Source: Forficula auricularia
Lineage: Eukaryota > Arthropoda > Insecta > Dermaptera > Forficulidae
Direction of reading: 5' to 3'
DNA: 64,000 bases
NCBI GenBank assembly: GCA_024734495.1
Contig: JALMQS010000612.1
Coordinates: 449,979 to 513,978 of the forward strand
The notes under the pieces were generated by a model. That model made no database searches and had not been told where the DNA came from. It saw only the letters and a list, made by a program, of their open reading frames with translations. Below are positions 53,400-64,000 of the stretch, in pieces. Each line of letters opens with the position of its first letter. Position 1 is the first letter of the stretch. Position numbers and translations under genes: made by a program.

Positions 53400-56300
53400 T
53401 TTTTACTTTTAATTATTTTCTAAATTATAATTTTTGCTTTTTCTTTTTTTTCTTACGAACTATTATTAATATTATTGCACGGTTTTTAAATCTTAATTAT
53501 AATAATTCTATAATAATTTCAACTAACATCTTATTTTAAATTTTAAATATTATCCTAACCTATAATTTACAATATATCTATTATAAAAGCTAGTAATTAA
53601 AACAAATTTTAATTATGTAACTCTTAAATTTATAATATATCTATTATTAACACTAGTATCATTCTAGAAGTAGTTATTAAGCAAATAATATACAATTTCT
53701 TTCTCCACAGATTCAACATAAATAATTAAGTAGGAGATAATTAATTAATTAATTATCGAATCGGAGAATTTACCACTGCTCAAGTGATAGCCTGAGTTAA
53801 TTGGATTTCATCTATTTAGCTATTGATGATTTCTAACTTTCTTTGTCTAACTTGTGATACCGATTTCTATTCTATTCTATTATTTCTGACTACCACATCA
53901 AATAATCCACACCCACCCCTCTATCATGTCCACGCTAACCCCACCATTATACAAACATCCGCGGTCTCTTTAGTAATAAAGCCTCTGTATTCAACATCTT
54001 GAAAACAAACCAACCCTCTATTCTAGCCCTTAGCGAGACCCAAATTGATCAAAATAAATCTAACGCCCCTGATCTTCAATTTCGCAAATATATTCTCCAC
54101 ACCATGTTTCGTCGCTATAATGGTGTCTGCTGCTACGTTCGTGACGATGTCCCTGTCAGCGTTTTTCCTCTTTGAATCAGATAAATTCGATGCGTTATGG
54201 CTTAAATTTCCTCAAATTCATCTTCCAGATTTCTCTGTGCAATATATAGGTCCCCTAATGATTCGAAATTTTCAGAATTTTTCAACTATCTCGGTAAATG
54301 TTGCGACCAAATTCAATCACAATTTCCCAATTCAGAAATTTCTTTTCTTGGTGATTTCAATGTCCATAATAAGGATTGGTTGACCCATTCCAGCTCAACA
54401 CGCGCGCTGGTCGCGAAGCCTATGATTTCTCTATAGCCTGCAATCTCACTCAAATCATTGACTGTCCTACTAGAATACCTGACAATCCCAAACACACAGC
54501 GTATCTTCTTGATCTATTCGACAACTGACCCATCGACATTCACATTCTCTATATCGCCCCTCTGAATAAATCCGACCACTCTCTGATAAAAATTAATGTT
54601 CCTTTCAACTTCTCTAAGCCTAAGAGCCAACAAATTAAAAAAAATATGGCTATTTAATAGAGCCAACTTCGATGAGATGCGTAGCTTCTTTGGACAATTC
54701 CGTGGAATGACGCATTAAAAAATAAAAATGCTTCTGAATGTGCTTCTGTATTTGAAGAAGTAATTCAGATGGGCATTGAACAGTGTGTTCCCTATGTAAA
54801 TAGGAAAAATTGTTAAAAGCCCTGGTTCAACAAGCGATGTGCCGAAGCTGTTCGTGAAAAAAATAAAGCATTCAACGAATGGCTTTCCTGCCAAACGGAC
54901 ATCAAACGAATTGCCTTTTCAAAATCTCGTAACCAGTGTAACAAAATTATTAATGAAACCAAGAAGTCTCTAGATGAAAAATGGGCTGACCGATTATCAG
55001 CATGCCCAGCTAATAAAAATCGATTCTGGCATCTCACGAGGAAATTAACTACCAACTCCTCCAAATCTTCGTTTCCCCCTTAATCTTTCCAGCGGCTCAA
55101 TAGCCACCACGACGCCCTCTAAAGCTGAAGCATTCGCTTCATTCTTCGCGACCAATGCCACCTTAGACGACAAAGGGACTTGACCCCGCCCTATACCCCT
55201 AGCACCAATATTATGTCGGATATTAAATTCAGAATACCAAAAATATTAAAAGTAATAAAAAACCTAAATGTTAATTCAGCCGCTGGCCCGAACCAGCATT
55301 CCCACCAGTATAATCAAAAATTGCGCGCCTGAACTTGCTCCTATTCTCTCAAAAATTTTCAAACTTTCATATACCACTGGCTCATTTCCGGAGAGCTGGA
55401 AAACAGCAAGAATTGTAATTAAAAAAAAAGGGAGATCCTTCAAATGTAGCCAATTATCGTCCGATCGCCATAACTTCGGTTCTTTCTAAAATCATGGAAA
55501 AAATCATTAATGAGCAAGTTCTTCACCATTTAGAATCTAATAAACTAATCCATGATAGTCAATACGGCTTTAGACAATTTCGGTCCACCGGCGATATTTT
55601 AGCATATATAACTCATATTTGGAATAAAGCACTAGAGACTGGTAAAGAGACTTTCGTAATAGGCTTAGACATTTCAAAGGCCTTCGATCATGTCTGGCAC
55701 AAAAATCTTCTTGCCAAATTACCTGCATTTGGCCTTCCCCCGAGCCTCTGCAAGTTGCTTGAGAGCTTTCTCTCAAACCGCTCTATTAAAGTCGAGGTTG
55801 ACGGAATATCATCCTCGTCCTTTAATACTAATGCTGGAGTTCCTCAGGGCTCAGTCATCTCTCACACTCTTTATTATCTATATTAATGACCTATTAAATC
55901 TGCCCTCCAATCCAATACATTGTTACGCTGACGATAGCACCCTCCCCAGCTTTTCAATCCTTACTAGACAATCGCGCAAACATAGCCTCCTCAATAAATT
56001 CAGATTTAAGCATGCTTAAAAAATGGGGATCTCACAATTTGGTAACTTTAATGCTGGCAAAACACAGTGCTGCCTAATTTCTAGGCGCGCAGATAGGAAC
56101 CTTCCGGACATTTCCTTTGATTCGAGCTCATTGGAATTCCGTAATAAAATATCAATGTTAGGTGTCACCTTAGGTTCTGACCTCTCTTGGAATGACCATA
56201 TTATCTCAGTAGCAAAAGCTGCAGCATGTAAGCTTGGCTTTCTTTTCGAACCAAACGATTTTTTCACCCCCACTCAACTCCTTATATTATACAAGGCTCA

Positions 56301-56853
56301 AATTCGCCCTGTCTTGAATATTGCTCGCATTTGTGGAGAGGAGCCTCCAAGTATTCTCTTAATACCTTAGATGCAATTCAGAGGCGAGCTATAAGACTGA
56401 TAGGCGATCCTACATTAACTGACACTCTCGACTCCCTAGCCCATCGTAGATCTGTCTCCGCCCTATCCCTTTTTATAGATATTACCATGGCTTTTGTTCT
56501 GACGAAATAAAATCGATAATCCCACTAAAATATCATTTGCCCGAAATACACGATTTTCTAAAATTCAACACCCCTACGCGCTTAAACTAGATACTAATCG
56601 AACAAACGCATTCGCCAATTCATTTATCCCTATGACATCTAGAGACTGGAATTCTCTTCCCCCGACCGTCTTTCCAGCTACTTATAACCTTCAAACTTTC
56701 AAGACCAGCATCCACAGATACCTTCGACTTCTACCCAATCCCTAAATCTCCCCTTATCTTCACATTACAAGGTCCACCACGGACTTCCAGAGGTTGTACC
56801 TTCTTGGTGCAACTTCTTCTTGTATCAATATCATTATAAAAAAAAAAAAAAAA
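53400..56853 (+). mobile_element. LINE A copy 2: near full-length, more decayed
   Basis: Same order as copy 1: AT-rich leader, endonuclease, RT, C-terminus, 3' UTR with GGTTGTACCTTCTTGGTGCA and CTTCTTCTTGTATCAATATC, and poly(A) at 56,837-56,853. It diverges from copy 1 in the 3' UTR more than in the RT core, so the two belong to related subfamilies and not to one recent burst. Confidence 0.8.
53940..56745 (+). pseudogene. LINE A endonuclease-reverse transcriptase, multiply frameshifted
   Basis: Recoverable pieces: endonuclease LALSETQIDQNKSN and FRRYNGVCCYVRDDVP, SFLGDFNVHNKDW, KSDHSLIKI. Linker FNEWLSCQTDIKRIAFSKSR. RT: KIMEKIINEQVLHHLESNK, YGFRQFRSTGD, motif A GLDISKAFDHVWHKN, motif B AGVPQGSVIS, motif C HCYADDSTL. 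C-terminus LPPTVFPATYNLQTF and FKTSIHRYLRLLPNP, with the stop at 56,743. At least seven indels or stops are visible. Comparing it with copy 1 confirms the ancestral frame of both. Confidence 0.7.
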
Positions 56854-57555
56854 AATTTCGCAACTTGAAATATACTAGCTTGCAGCACGTGGGGAGGCGC
56901 CGAAAGAGCCGTATCCGCAACCCAGAAAATGCCAGCTTGCATAAACAACCATTAAAAGACCACCCCTTCCCCTTTCCAAAACCACAGTCTCTGAGGCGAG
57001 TCTCTCGAGCCGAGTCCTCTCGCCTCGCAAAAGCTCTGCAGGTCAGTCTAGGCCAGTCGCTCTCGTAACACACATGTAATTGAGGTATCACGCCTCGACA
57101 ACCAATCTTTAATAAACCACATGTAAAATCCGAAACCGTCTTTTGATCAATCTCCCCTTATCTTCACGTTACAAGGGTCCACCACGGACTTCAGAGGTTG
57201 TACCTTCTTGGTGCAACTTCTTCTTGTATCAATATCATTATAAAAAAAAAAAAAAAAAATTTCGCAACTTGAAATATACTAGCTTGCAGCACGTGGGGAG
57301 GCGCCGAAGAAACCATTATCCACAACCCAGAAAGGAAATGCCAGCTTGCATAAACAACCATTAAAAGACCACCCCTTCCCTTTCCAAAACCACAGTCTCT
57401 CAGGCGAGTCTCTCGAGCCGAGTCCTCGCCTCGCAAAAGCTCTGCAGGTCAGTCTAGGCCAGTCGCTCTCGTAACACACATGTAATTGAGGTATCACGCC
57501 TCGACAACCAATCTTTAATAAACCACATGTAAATCCGAAACCGTCTTTTGATCAA
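56745..57555 (+). repeat. ~404-bp tandem duplication including the LINE A tail
   Basis: Unit 1 (56,745-57,148) starts in the LINE A 3' UTR, crosses its poly(A) and continues into CACGTGGGGAGGCGCCGAA, CAGTCTAGGCCAGTCGCTCT, ATTGAGGTATCACGCCTCGA and AATAAACCACATGTAA. Unit 2 (57,149-57,555) repeats all of this with few changes. Because the LINE tail is inside the unit, duplication followed LINE insertion. The non-LINE part has an AATAAA signal and could be LTR sequence. Confidence 0.85.
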
Positions 57556-57830
57556 CTACCCCTAAAGACCTTCTTCAGTAGAACACCACAACTGTTGGCA
57601 CCAGAGCGAGGGCGGAAGAACTCATCCTTCGACACGTTACCGAGCTAATCCTTTCCGGATAGGCTCAAACCGCACCAAACCTTACAAGCAAGGGTTGGCG
57701 GGCACAACATAATTGCTGGCATCAGGTGGGATAACTACCACCTGCCGCAACAATATAATCAATTCGAGGTAAGCGTTGGTGGCCCATGGGTTAGACAAAC
57801 TGATGGAAATTTGTGGTTTATTATCTCAGA
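57556..57830 (+). other. GC-richer unknown segment, possible LTR-retrotransposon leader
   Basis: Just after the duplication: ACTGTTGGCACCAGAGCGAG, then GGCATCAGGTGGGATAACTA and CCACCTGCCGCAAC. TGGCACCAGAGCG directly downstream of LTR-like sequence could be a primer-binding site. No gag or pol follows; AT-rich DNA resumes at 57,830. Confidence 0.3.
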
Positions 57831-58105
57831 CATATTGAGTAATTTTGTTTATTTATTATATTATTTTATTTATTGGTTTATCTTAGTAATTTTTCCTTTA
57901 TTAAACACCGCATCTAAGTAATTACAATTGCATTAAAATATGTATATTGATTAAATTAAATAATATATAAAAATAAATTAATGACTTTAGTTTAATTAAT
58001 TAACAATGAAGAATATTAAATTTCAATTGTTTCCTTTCGAGTTTTGATTTTTAATTAGACAAAGGATATAGATAAATTATAGATATCCATAATATATGAT
58101 TTTTT
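57831..58105. other. Unassigned AT-rich sequence
   Basis: No feature except an ATATCCATAATATATGATTT motif at 58,083, next to family K. Confidence 0.5.
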
Positions 58106-58370
58106 TACTTTACCATACATCGTATGGCCAAGTACCTATATGATTCGTTTTTTTGAAATATCTCAAAAACGTGTGAAACTATTTTGATTAAAAAATTTGG
58201 CAAAACCACGCATGGAATTTCGGTCTACAAAAAAGAACTAAAAAGTGAACATCAAAAAAAATAATTATATTTTTCGAGATAATAATTGTTTTGTCAAAAT
58301 GTCTGTTAGTTAGTCTGTGCGTTACCAAATATTTGTGCATATCGACCCAAAATTAAAGGGGTAAAAATTA
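58106..58370 (-). mobile_element. Family K, end fragment
   Basis: TACTTTACCATACATCGTAT and TTATTATCTC-type segments in reverse order to 25,060-25,397. It ends near a poly(A) stretch at 58,392-58,412. Confidence 0.55.
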
Positions 58371-58436
58371 AATTCATCATATTTTCAAATTAAAAAAAAA
58401 AAAAAAAAAAAATGAAATTTAAATCTATAATATATA

Positions 58437-59540
58437 TCTATATATATAAAATTAAGGTTTTGTCTGTACATTGGTCCAAATCACGCCAAATTTTGGTTTC
58501 ACACGTTTCAAGCAAAGCTATGTACGAAAACACCCTTAACAAAATTCCTGTCCGTATGTCTGTCTATCTGTCTGTTTCCGTGGTTTCTGCGAAAAGTTGC
58601 TCACAATTCACGTAAAAACGGCTGAAGGGATTATTATGAAATTTCATATATTTATCAGATGTCTTCTAACTTACGTTTTTAGTTATATAACGTTTTAATA
58701 TTTTGACCCCAGAAGGGGGTTTGGGGGGGGGGGGGCGCACGAATGAAAATTATCAAATAACTCCTAAACTATTAGCTCTACGGCAAATTTTATAATGAGC
58801 AAATGTGATGAGATGTGATTTCTGGCAACTTTTGTTTAAAAAATTCTCTCAAAAAACCACCTAAAAATGTGTGTGTGGGGGGGGGGGGGGGGGGTTAAAA
58901 TATGAAGATTCTTGCTCATGGTCTAAACTCAACCAAATTTTGTATACATAGTCTGTGGGTCACTAGAAGGCTATAAATGCAAAAACTAACGACCCAAAAT
59001 GGGGGAGGTGGTCAAAAAATGAAAATTCTTAATTTTAGAGCCAATATAACCAAATTTTGTATATATAATCTGTGGCTCACTAGAAATGCAAAAACTGGGT
59101 GCGAGGGTGGGTTCGGGGTGGAGTGGAATGGAGTAGGAGGTGGGTTAGGGTATGCGGGGGTGGTATGAGGGTCCGGGGTGGTACGGGGTGGAGTCCGGGG
59201 GGCGTGTGTGTGTGGGGGGAGCAGGAGGCTAGGCGGTGGTGTGATTCGCGGGGTAGAGGGCACGGGATGGGGTCCGGGGGTGGTGGTGCATGATGTAGTG
59301 GGGGTTCAGGTGAGAATCCAGAGGCGTAATGAGGTGGGGTCCTCGGTAGGGTGGTGGTGTGAATGGCGGAGTTGACGCATGGTGGGGTCCAGGGTGGGGG
59401 TGGAGTGGGCGGTTCAGGTGAGGGTCCAGAGGCGTGGTGGGGTGGGGGTTATGGGTGGGTTTCGGGGAGTGGGATGTGAGGGTGGGGTTCGTGGGGTGAG
59501 GTCCAGGGGGCGTGCCCCTGGCTACCAAGAGGGCCGCCGA
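58437..59540 (+). mobile_element. Helitron family H1, nearly complete, 3' tip missing
   Basis: The 5' end is TCTATATATATAAAATTAAG after an A; then GTTTTGTCTGTACATTGGTC, a long G run (58,717-58,733), the 120-bp unit (58,925-59,095) and about 440 bp of G-rich DNA with many GGGG tracts. It ends CCAAGAGGGCCGCCGA at 59,540, cut in the middle of the terminal hairpin present at 196-224. A 195-codon minus frame (59,229-59,816) is proline and histidine rich because of the C-rich strand and runs out into unrelated DNA; I do not regard it as a gene. Confidence 0.7.
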
Positions 59541-60205
59541 TCTACATATAATTTGATCTTTAAGACAAAAGTTACATACATATAGGCCAATGAAATAAGA
59601 TGATTTCAAAAATATACATATACCTACTATATATGTCAATTTCATGTTTCTATGAATTATGTGTAAAAGAATATAAAAATCAAACAAAATGTTGAAATTT
59701 GATAAATTGGGGATTCCCACAGGCAGAGAGTCAACAAGCACTCGATATATCTTGTTTATTCCCAAGTGGAAAGAAACTTTGCCGACCACGTGACCCTTAA
59801 AGACTTTGCAGTTCACACCTCATTAAAAGGAACATGCAGGACAGTAAACATGGCAATAATTTTACCAACAACTCAAAAATAAAGTAATTTCAATAAATGA
59901 GACAAAAAAAAAAACTCTGTAAAGAAAACAAATTTAAACTTTGAATAGATACATGTATAATATCATTATAATACTTTTTGTTTTTGTTTCTGTGAAATTT
60001 AAATAAATATTATTGGTGTGGTGTGTGTGTGTGTGTTGATGCAGAAGGGGCGCTAGTTTGAAGTTTATTATAAATTGCATTAGTTTTTTTCTCAGAAAGT
60101 TTTTAATCAGAAAGGGGTGTGTGTGGGTGGGATTCCCATTAAATAAGAGTATATTCCAATAAAAAATAAACTATGCTACCAAATGACTTTCACTTATAAC
60201 TTTTT
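59541..60205. other. Unassigned sequence
   Basis: No element recognised. (GT)n at 60,018-60,035. 59,700-59,830 is of moderate complexity and unique in the window. Confidence 0.5.
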
Positions 60206-61280
60206 AACCGACTTCAAAAAAGGAGGAGGTTCTCTATTCGACTGAATTTTTTTTTTTTTTTTTTGTGCCTATGTTACCTCATATCTCCGCCAATTCCCAA
60301 CCGATTTTGAAAAAAAATTTTGCATTGGGTCCAGTCTAGCTTCCGATTGGTCCCATTTTTTTTCGAATTTTTTCATAGGTATTAGACCTTTTTTATCAGG
60401 TTTGTTTAGACGCAACCTCTTTGTTTATGAACCGATTTCGATGGTTCTTTATTTATCCAAAAGAGGGTGTCTTAGGGATGGTGTCATATTAATTTGGTCA
60501 AGTTCTGATGATTTGATCACTATTAATATTAATAACATCACTAAAAGAAAAATAAAAATAATTTTTAAGAAAAAAATAAAAACCGACTTCAAAAAATTCA
60601 ATGCAACAAATAAAATACACTAAAAGGTATAAAATAATTATTATCTTATTTAGTTACAACTAAACGACGAAATATTAACATGAAATTACTTTTTGAAGTC
60701 GGTGCCAAACATATACCTTTTATGAATCGCACTCGACGGATCTTACTTAGTACGTTTGGAGGGTACGCTCGCTTATAGGTATAGTTTGTTTGGTACCGAC
60801 TTCAAAAAGTAATTTCGTGTTAATATTTCGTCGTTTAGTTGTAACTAAATAAGATAATAATATTTTATACCTTTTAGTAGTATTTTATTTGTTGAAGTCG
60901 GTTTTTATTTTTTTCTTAAAAATTATTTTTATTTTCTCTTTTTAGTGATGTTATTAATAGTGATCATATCATCAGAACTTGACCAAATTAATATGACACC
61001 ATCCCTAAGACCCCCCTTTCGGATAAAAAAAGAACCATCGAAATCGGTTCATAAACAAAGAGGTTAGGTCTAAACAAACCTAATAAAAAAGGTCTAATAC
61101 ATATGAAAAAAAATCGAAAAAAAATGGGACCAATCGGAAGCTAGACTGGACCCAATGCAAAAAAAATTTTCAAAATCGGTTGACAATTGGCGGAGATATG
61201 AGGTAACATAGGCACAAAAAAAAAAAAAAAAAAAAAAATTCAGTCGAATAGAGAACCTCCTCCTTTTTTGAAGTCGGTTA
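60206..61280. mobile_element. Foldback family F, complete copy 6 (~1.08 kb)
   Basis: The whole element is a palindrome: TTAACCGACTTCAAAAAAGG at the left end and its reverse complement at 61,280. Nested inside are GAACCGATTTCGATGGTTCT, ACCGACTTCAAAAAATTCAA, GTTACAACTAAACGACG and, around the centre, TTTTTGAAGTCGGTGCCAAA (60,692) against TTTGGTACCGACTTCAAAAA (60,790). The about 80-bp centre (CTCGACGGATCTTACTTAGT) is the only asymmetric part. Short frames in the arms are not genes. Confidence 0.8.
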
Positions 61281-61290
61281 ATAAAAGTCA

Positions 61291-61590
61291 GGCGTTGTAT
61301 ATATGATACCCTGTTCATGTGGGAAATCATATATAGGACATCGCAATATTTAAAAAAAGATTAACACAACATATGTATGATTGTAGAGTGTCTAATATTT
61401 TAAAAAATGACAAAACCGCCATGGCTACCCATCATTTTAATCTAAATCATCAATTCAAGTTTAACGATACATTAATATTAGATTTTGAACCATTTTAAAA
61501 GAACAATAAGTGAAATGATTCACATTTCGTTAAATGATACAGTGAATTTTAGAACAGACACCCAGAATTTAAGTGGCATTTATAGTTTTT
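61291..61590 (+). pseudogene. Penelope-like element GIY-YIG endonuclease remnant
   Basis: Translation with two frame changes: GVVYMIPCSCGKSYIGHRN, then KRLTQHMYDC, KNDKTAMATHHFNLNHQFKF, NDTLILDFEPF, then KRTISEMIHISLNDTVNF and RTDTQNLSGIYSFL. GVY-(x)n-CSCGKSYIG is the GIY-YIG nuclease core with the CCHH-like cysteine/histidine pattern of Penelope-like elements; xHxxNxxH, then DT, E and the ExxHIxLN...NxxT...LSxI end follow in the right order. The reverse transcriptase upstream is absent; foldback F copies bracket the fragment at both ends. Confidence 0.75.
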
Positions 61591-61630
61591 TAACCGACTT
61601 CAAAAAAGGAGGAGGTTCTCTATTCGATTG

Positions 61631-61672
<42 letters not shown>

Positions 61673-62338
61673 TGCCTATGTTACCTCATATCTCCGCCAA
61701 TTCTCAACCGATTTTAAAAATTTTTTTGCATTGGGTCCAGTCTAGCTTCCGATTGGTCCCATTTTTTTTCGTATTTTTTTCATAGGTATTAGACCTTTTT
61801 TATTAGGTTTGTTTAGACCTAACCTCTTTGTTTATGAACCGATTTCGATGGTTCTTTTTTTATCCGATAGGGGTGTCTTAGGGATGGTGTCATATTAATT
61901 TGGTCAAGTTCTGATGATATAATCACTATTAATAACATCACTAAAAGAGAAAAATAAAAATTTTTAATAAAAAAATAAAAACCGACTTCAAAAAATTAAA
62001 TGCAACAAATAAAATACACTAAAAGGTATAAAATAATTATTATCTTATTTAGTTACAACTAAACGACGAAATATTAACATGAAATTACTTTTTGAAGTCG
62101 GTGCCAAACATATACCTTTTATGAATCGCACTCGACGGATCTTGCTTAGTACGTTTGGCGGGTACGCTCGCTTATAGGTATAGTTAGTTTGGCACCGACT
62201 TCAAAAAGTAATTTCATGTTAATATTTCGTCGTTTAGTTGTAACTAAATAAGATAATAATTATTTTATACCTTTTAGTGTATTTTATTTGTTGCATTTAA
62301 TTTTTGAAGTCGGTTTTTATTTTTTTATTAAAAATTTT
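61588..62338 (+). mobile_element. Foldback family F, copy 7 (left arm, centre, inner right arm)
   Basis: It begins AACCGACTTCAAAAAAGGAG immediately after the endonuclease remnant, with an extended T run (about 61,628-61,670). The centre lies at 62,085-62,220. The right arm stops at GAAGTCGGTTTTTATTTTTT, so the outer right arm is missing. Confidence 0.7.
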
Positions 62339-62725
62339 TTGCTAAACAGGTATAAGGATAAAAATAAAAAATAAATAATAATAAAAAATTGCAAAAATAA
62401 ATGCAATTAAATGTTGAAAACAAAAATAGAAAAAAATAGAAGAAAAAAAAATATTTTATGTAAATGTCCACTTCCGGTGTTCCGATTTCAACAAAAAGCT
62501 TTTTGTATCCCATTCTAACCTATATCGAGCTTAACTTTTTATATAAAAATATGTTTTTAACAATTAAAAAATAATTTTAAGTTAAATTTTACAAAAAATG
62601 TTTAAAATGTTGTTCCAAATGATAATAAAAATAAATAATTAAATTAAATTTACCGTGAATTAGCATAATTTTATTTAAAAAGAAAAAAATATTGCTGGGC
62701 CAATTGAGATGGGACGGGGCTCGTA
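62339..62725. other. AT-rich spacer between foldback copies
   Basis: CCACTTCCGGTGTTCCGATT near 62,468 recurs at about 23,605. Otherwise nothing recognised; the minus frames here are low-complexity. Confidence 0.45.
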
Positions 62726-63533
62726 CACGACGAAATATTAACATGAAATTACTTTTTGAAGTCGGTGCCAAACAAACTATATAAGCGAGCTTAGCCGCCA
62801 AACGTACTAAGTAAGATCCGTCGAGTGCGATTCATAAAAGGTATATGTTTGGCACCGACTTCAAAAAGTAATTTCATGTTAATATTTCGTCGTTTAGTTG
62901 TAACTAAATAAGATAATAATTATTTTATACCTTTTAGTGGATTTTATTTGTTGCATTTAATTTTTTTGAAGTCGGTTTTTTTTTTTTTATAAAAATTATT
63001 TTTATTTTTCTCTTTTGTGATGTGATTAGTAGTGACTTAATATAATACCTTGGATGCATCTTGTAAGAAAAAGCGTCGGGCGAATGAATCAGAAAATGAT
63101 AATAAAATTCAATTCATAAATATAGAAATTCTCTCGAAACGTTTGCGGGTTTTAAATGAATGTTTTAAGATTTTATTTATTATAATTTCAAATATTTGGT
63201 CATAAGAATTGGAGATTTCCGTTATTTTGTCATTGATCATATCTTCAGAACTTGACCAAATTAATATGGTACCACTCCTATGGTACCCTCTTTCCAATAA
63301 AAAAAGAATCATTAAAATCGGTTCATAAACAAAGAAGTTATGCCTGAACAAACATAGCAAAAAAGATCCAATACCAATGAAAAAAAAACGGGACCAATCG
63401 GAAACTAGACTGAACCCAATGCGAAAAAAAATCATCAAAATCGGTTCACAATTGGCGAAGAATCAGGTAATATAGACACAAAAAAAATCAGTCGAATTAA
63501 GAACCTCCTCCTTTTTTGAAGTCGGTTAAAAAT
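62726..63533 (-). mobile_element. Foldback family F, copy 8 (centre reversed, full right arm)
   Basis: The centre (62,745-62,880) is in the opposite orientation to copies 6 and 7: GTACTAAGTAAGATCCGTCG in place of its complement. The right arm extends to GAACCTCCTCCTTTTTTGAA and GTCGGTTA at 63,533. The left arm is nearly all missing. Confidence 0.65.
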
Positions 63534-63914
63534 AGAATATTATGGATATAGATGAAGATATAAATTAATACCTATGAAGATTATTAAAAAAAAAAGATTT
63601 CCATTTCAAAACAGATATTTTTTACTTTCTTTTGTTGTAATGTTCGGCCTATTATGTCAAAAGAGTTCTACAACCCTTCAGACGCAATAAAAAGTATCCA
63701 TTACAAAAGTAATTTAATTTTTGCTTTAATTTCCCGCATCTGTTGCCCAAAACGAAATTGTTCCAGAACATTTTAATTTATTGATTGGATTTCTTTTATT
63801 TCTAGTGAGAAATAACGTCTACTTCCCACGCACTGTAATATCGCCTCATTAGAAATTGAGTTTTAATTATATTTATAATCAAACCATTTAATATAAATAA
63901 ATTTTTAGAAAAAA
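63534..63914. other. Unassigned sequence
   Basis: ATATTATGGATATAG at 63,537 is a reversed copy of the dispersed ATATCC motif. No gene recognised. Confidence 0.5.
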
Positions 63915-64000
63915 ATAAAAACCGACTTCAAAAATTAAATGCAACAAATAAAATACACTAAAAGGTATAAAATAATTATTATCTTATTTAGTTACAACTA
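63915..64000 (+). mobile_element. Foldback family F, copy 9, cut by the window end
   Basis: ACCGACTTCAAAAATTAAAT, ACACTAAAAGGTATAAAAT and TTAGTTACAACTA: the inner left arm, continuing beyond the window. Confidence 0.6.

Noticed and set aside
59229..59816. 195-codon minus frame, proline- and histidine-rich
   Set aside because: It is the C-rich complement of the Helitron G-rich tract and runs on into unrelated DNA. Length comes from lack of A/T, not from coding constraint.

Overview
This window is non-coding, strongly AT-rich nuclear DNA from an animal, most likely an arthropod and probably an insect. That reading rests on the transposon set: Jockey-like and CR1/Jockey-group LINEs with arthropod-type proteins, a mariner with DD34D spacing, a DUF4817-type helix-turn-helix transposase, ISL2EU/DDE_4, hAT, Helitron-like and Penelope-like remnants, and tRNA-derived SINEs. 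I find no host gene. Every open frame I can interpret belongs to a mobile element, usually with frameshifts. The species cannot be fixed from the sequence.

Layout. 1-4.6 kb: Helitron 3' end, a mariner-like element (family A) with a LINE fragment nested in it, hAT and Helitron pieces, a GC-richer block with imperfect repeats, and a SINE. 6.9-8.9 kb: LINE B on the minus strand, with a long intact reverse-transcriptase frame. 11.4-15.0 kb: LINE A copy 1 (endonuclease plus RT, nearly full length, frameshifted). 15.3-16.6 kb: Penelope-like C-terminal remnant with a hammerhead-like motif, a SINE and Helitron fragments. 17-32 kb: a field of one AT-rich repeat (family R), including an imperfect palindrome of about 3.2 kb, plus a Jockey-like LINE, a hAT element with a nested MITE, and a SINE. 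32-46 kb: foldback elements, a complete Helitron-like element, a SINE, a Helitron carrying a solo LTR, and decayed transposases. 46-53 kb: MITE, solo LTR, a palindromic 120-bp array, and another family A copy. 53.4-57.8 kb: LINE A copy 2, with its tail caught in a 404-bp tandem duplication. 58-64 kb: Helitron, then a cluster of foldback elements (family F) enclosing a Penelope GIY-YIG endonuclease fragment.

The observation I would follow first is a hammerhead-ribozyme-like motif in three sequence-unrelated foldback elements (18.4, 34.3 and 41.7 kb) and beside a Penelope-like remnant (15.4 kb). The core is constant (CTGANGA, one extra base, a stem, GAAACGTC or GAAAC-loop-GTC) while helix I and helix II differ completely in sequence yet keep pairing. 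At 18.5 kb helix I is a perfect 10-bp duplex. Penelope-like elements and retrozymes are known to carry hammerheads. Here the motif sits near both ends of palindromic elements, and stem III is reduced to a self-complementary ACGU, which suggests (as inference) a dimeric or foldback-dependent ribozyme.

Insertion histories can be read directly in several places from target-site duplications: three SINE copies (7-11 bp), two solo LTRs (5 bp), one hAT (8 bp), a LINE fragment (4 bp), and Helitron insertions between A and T.
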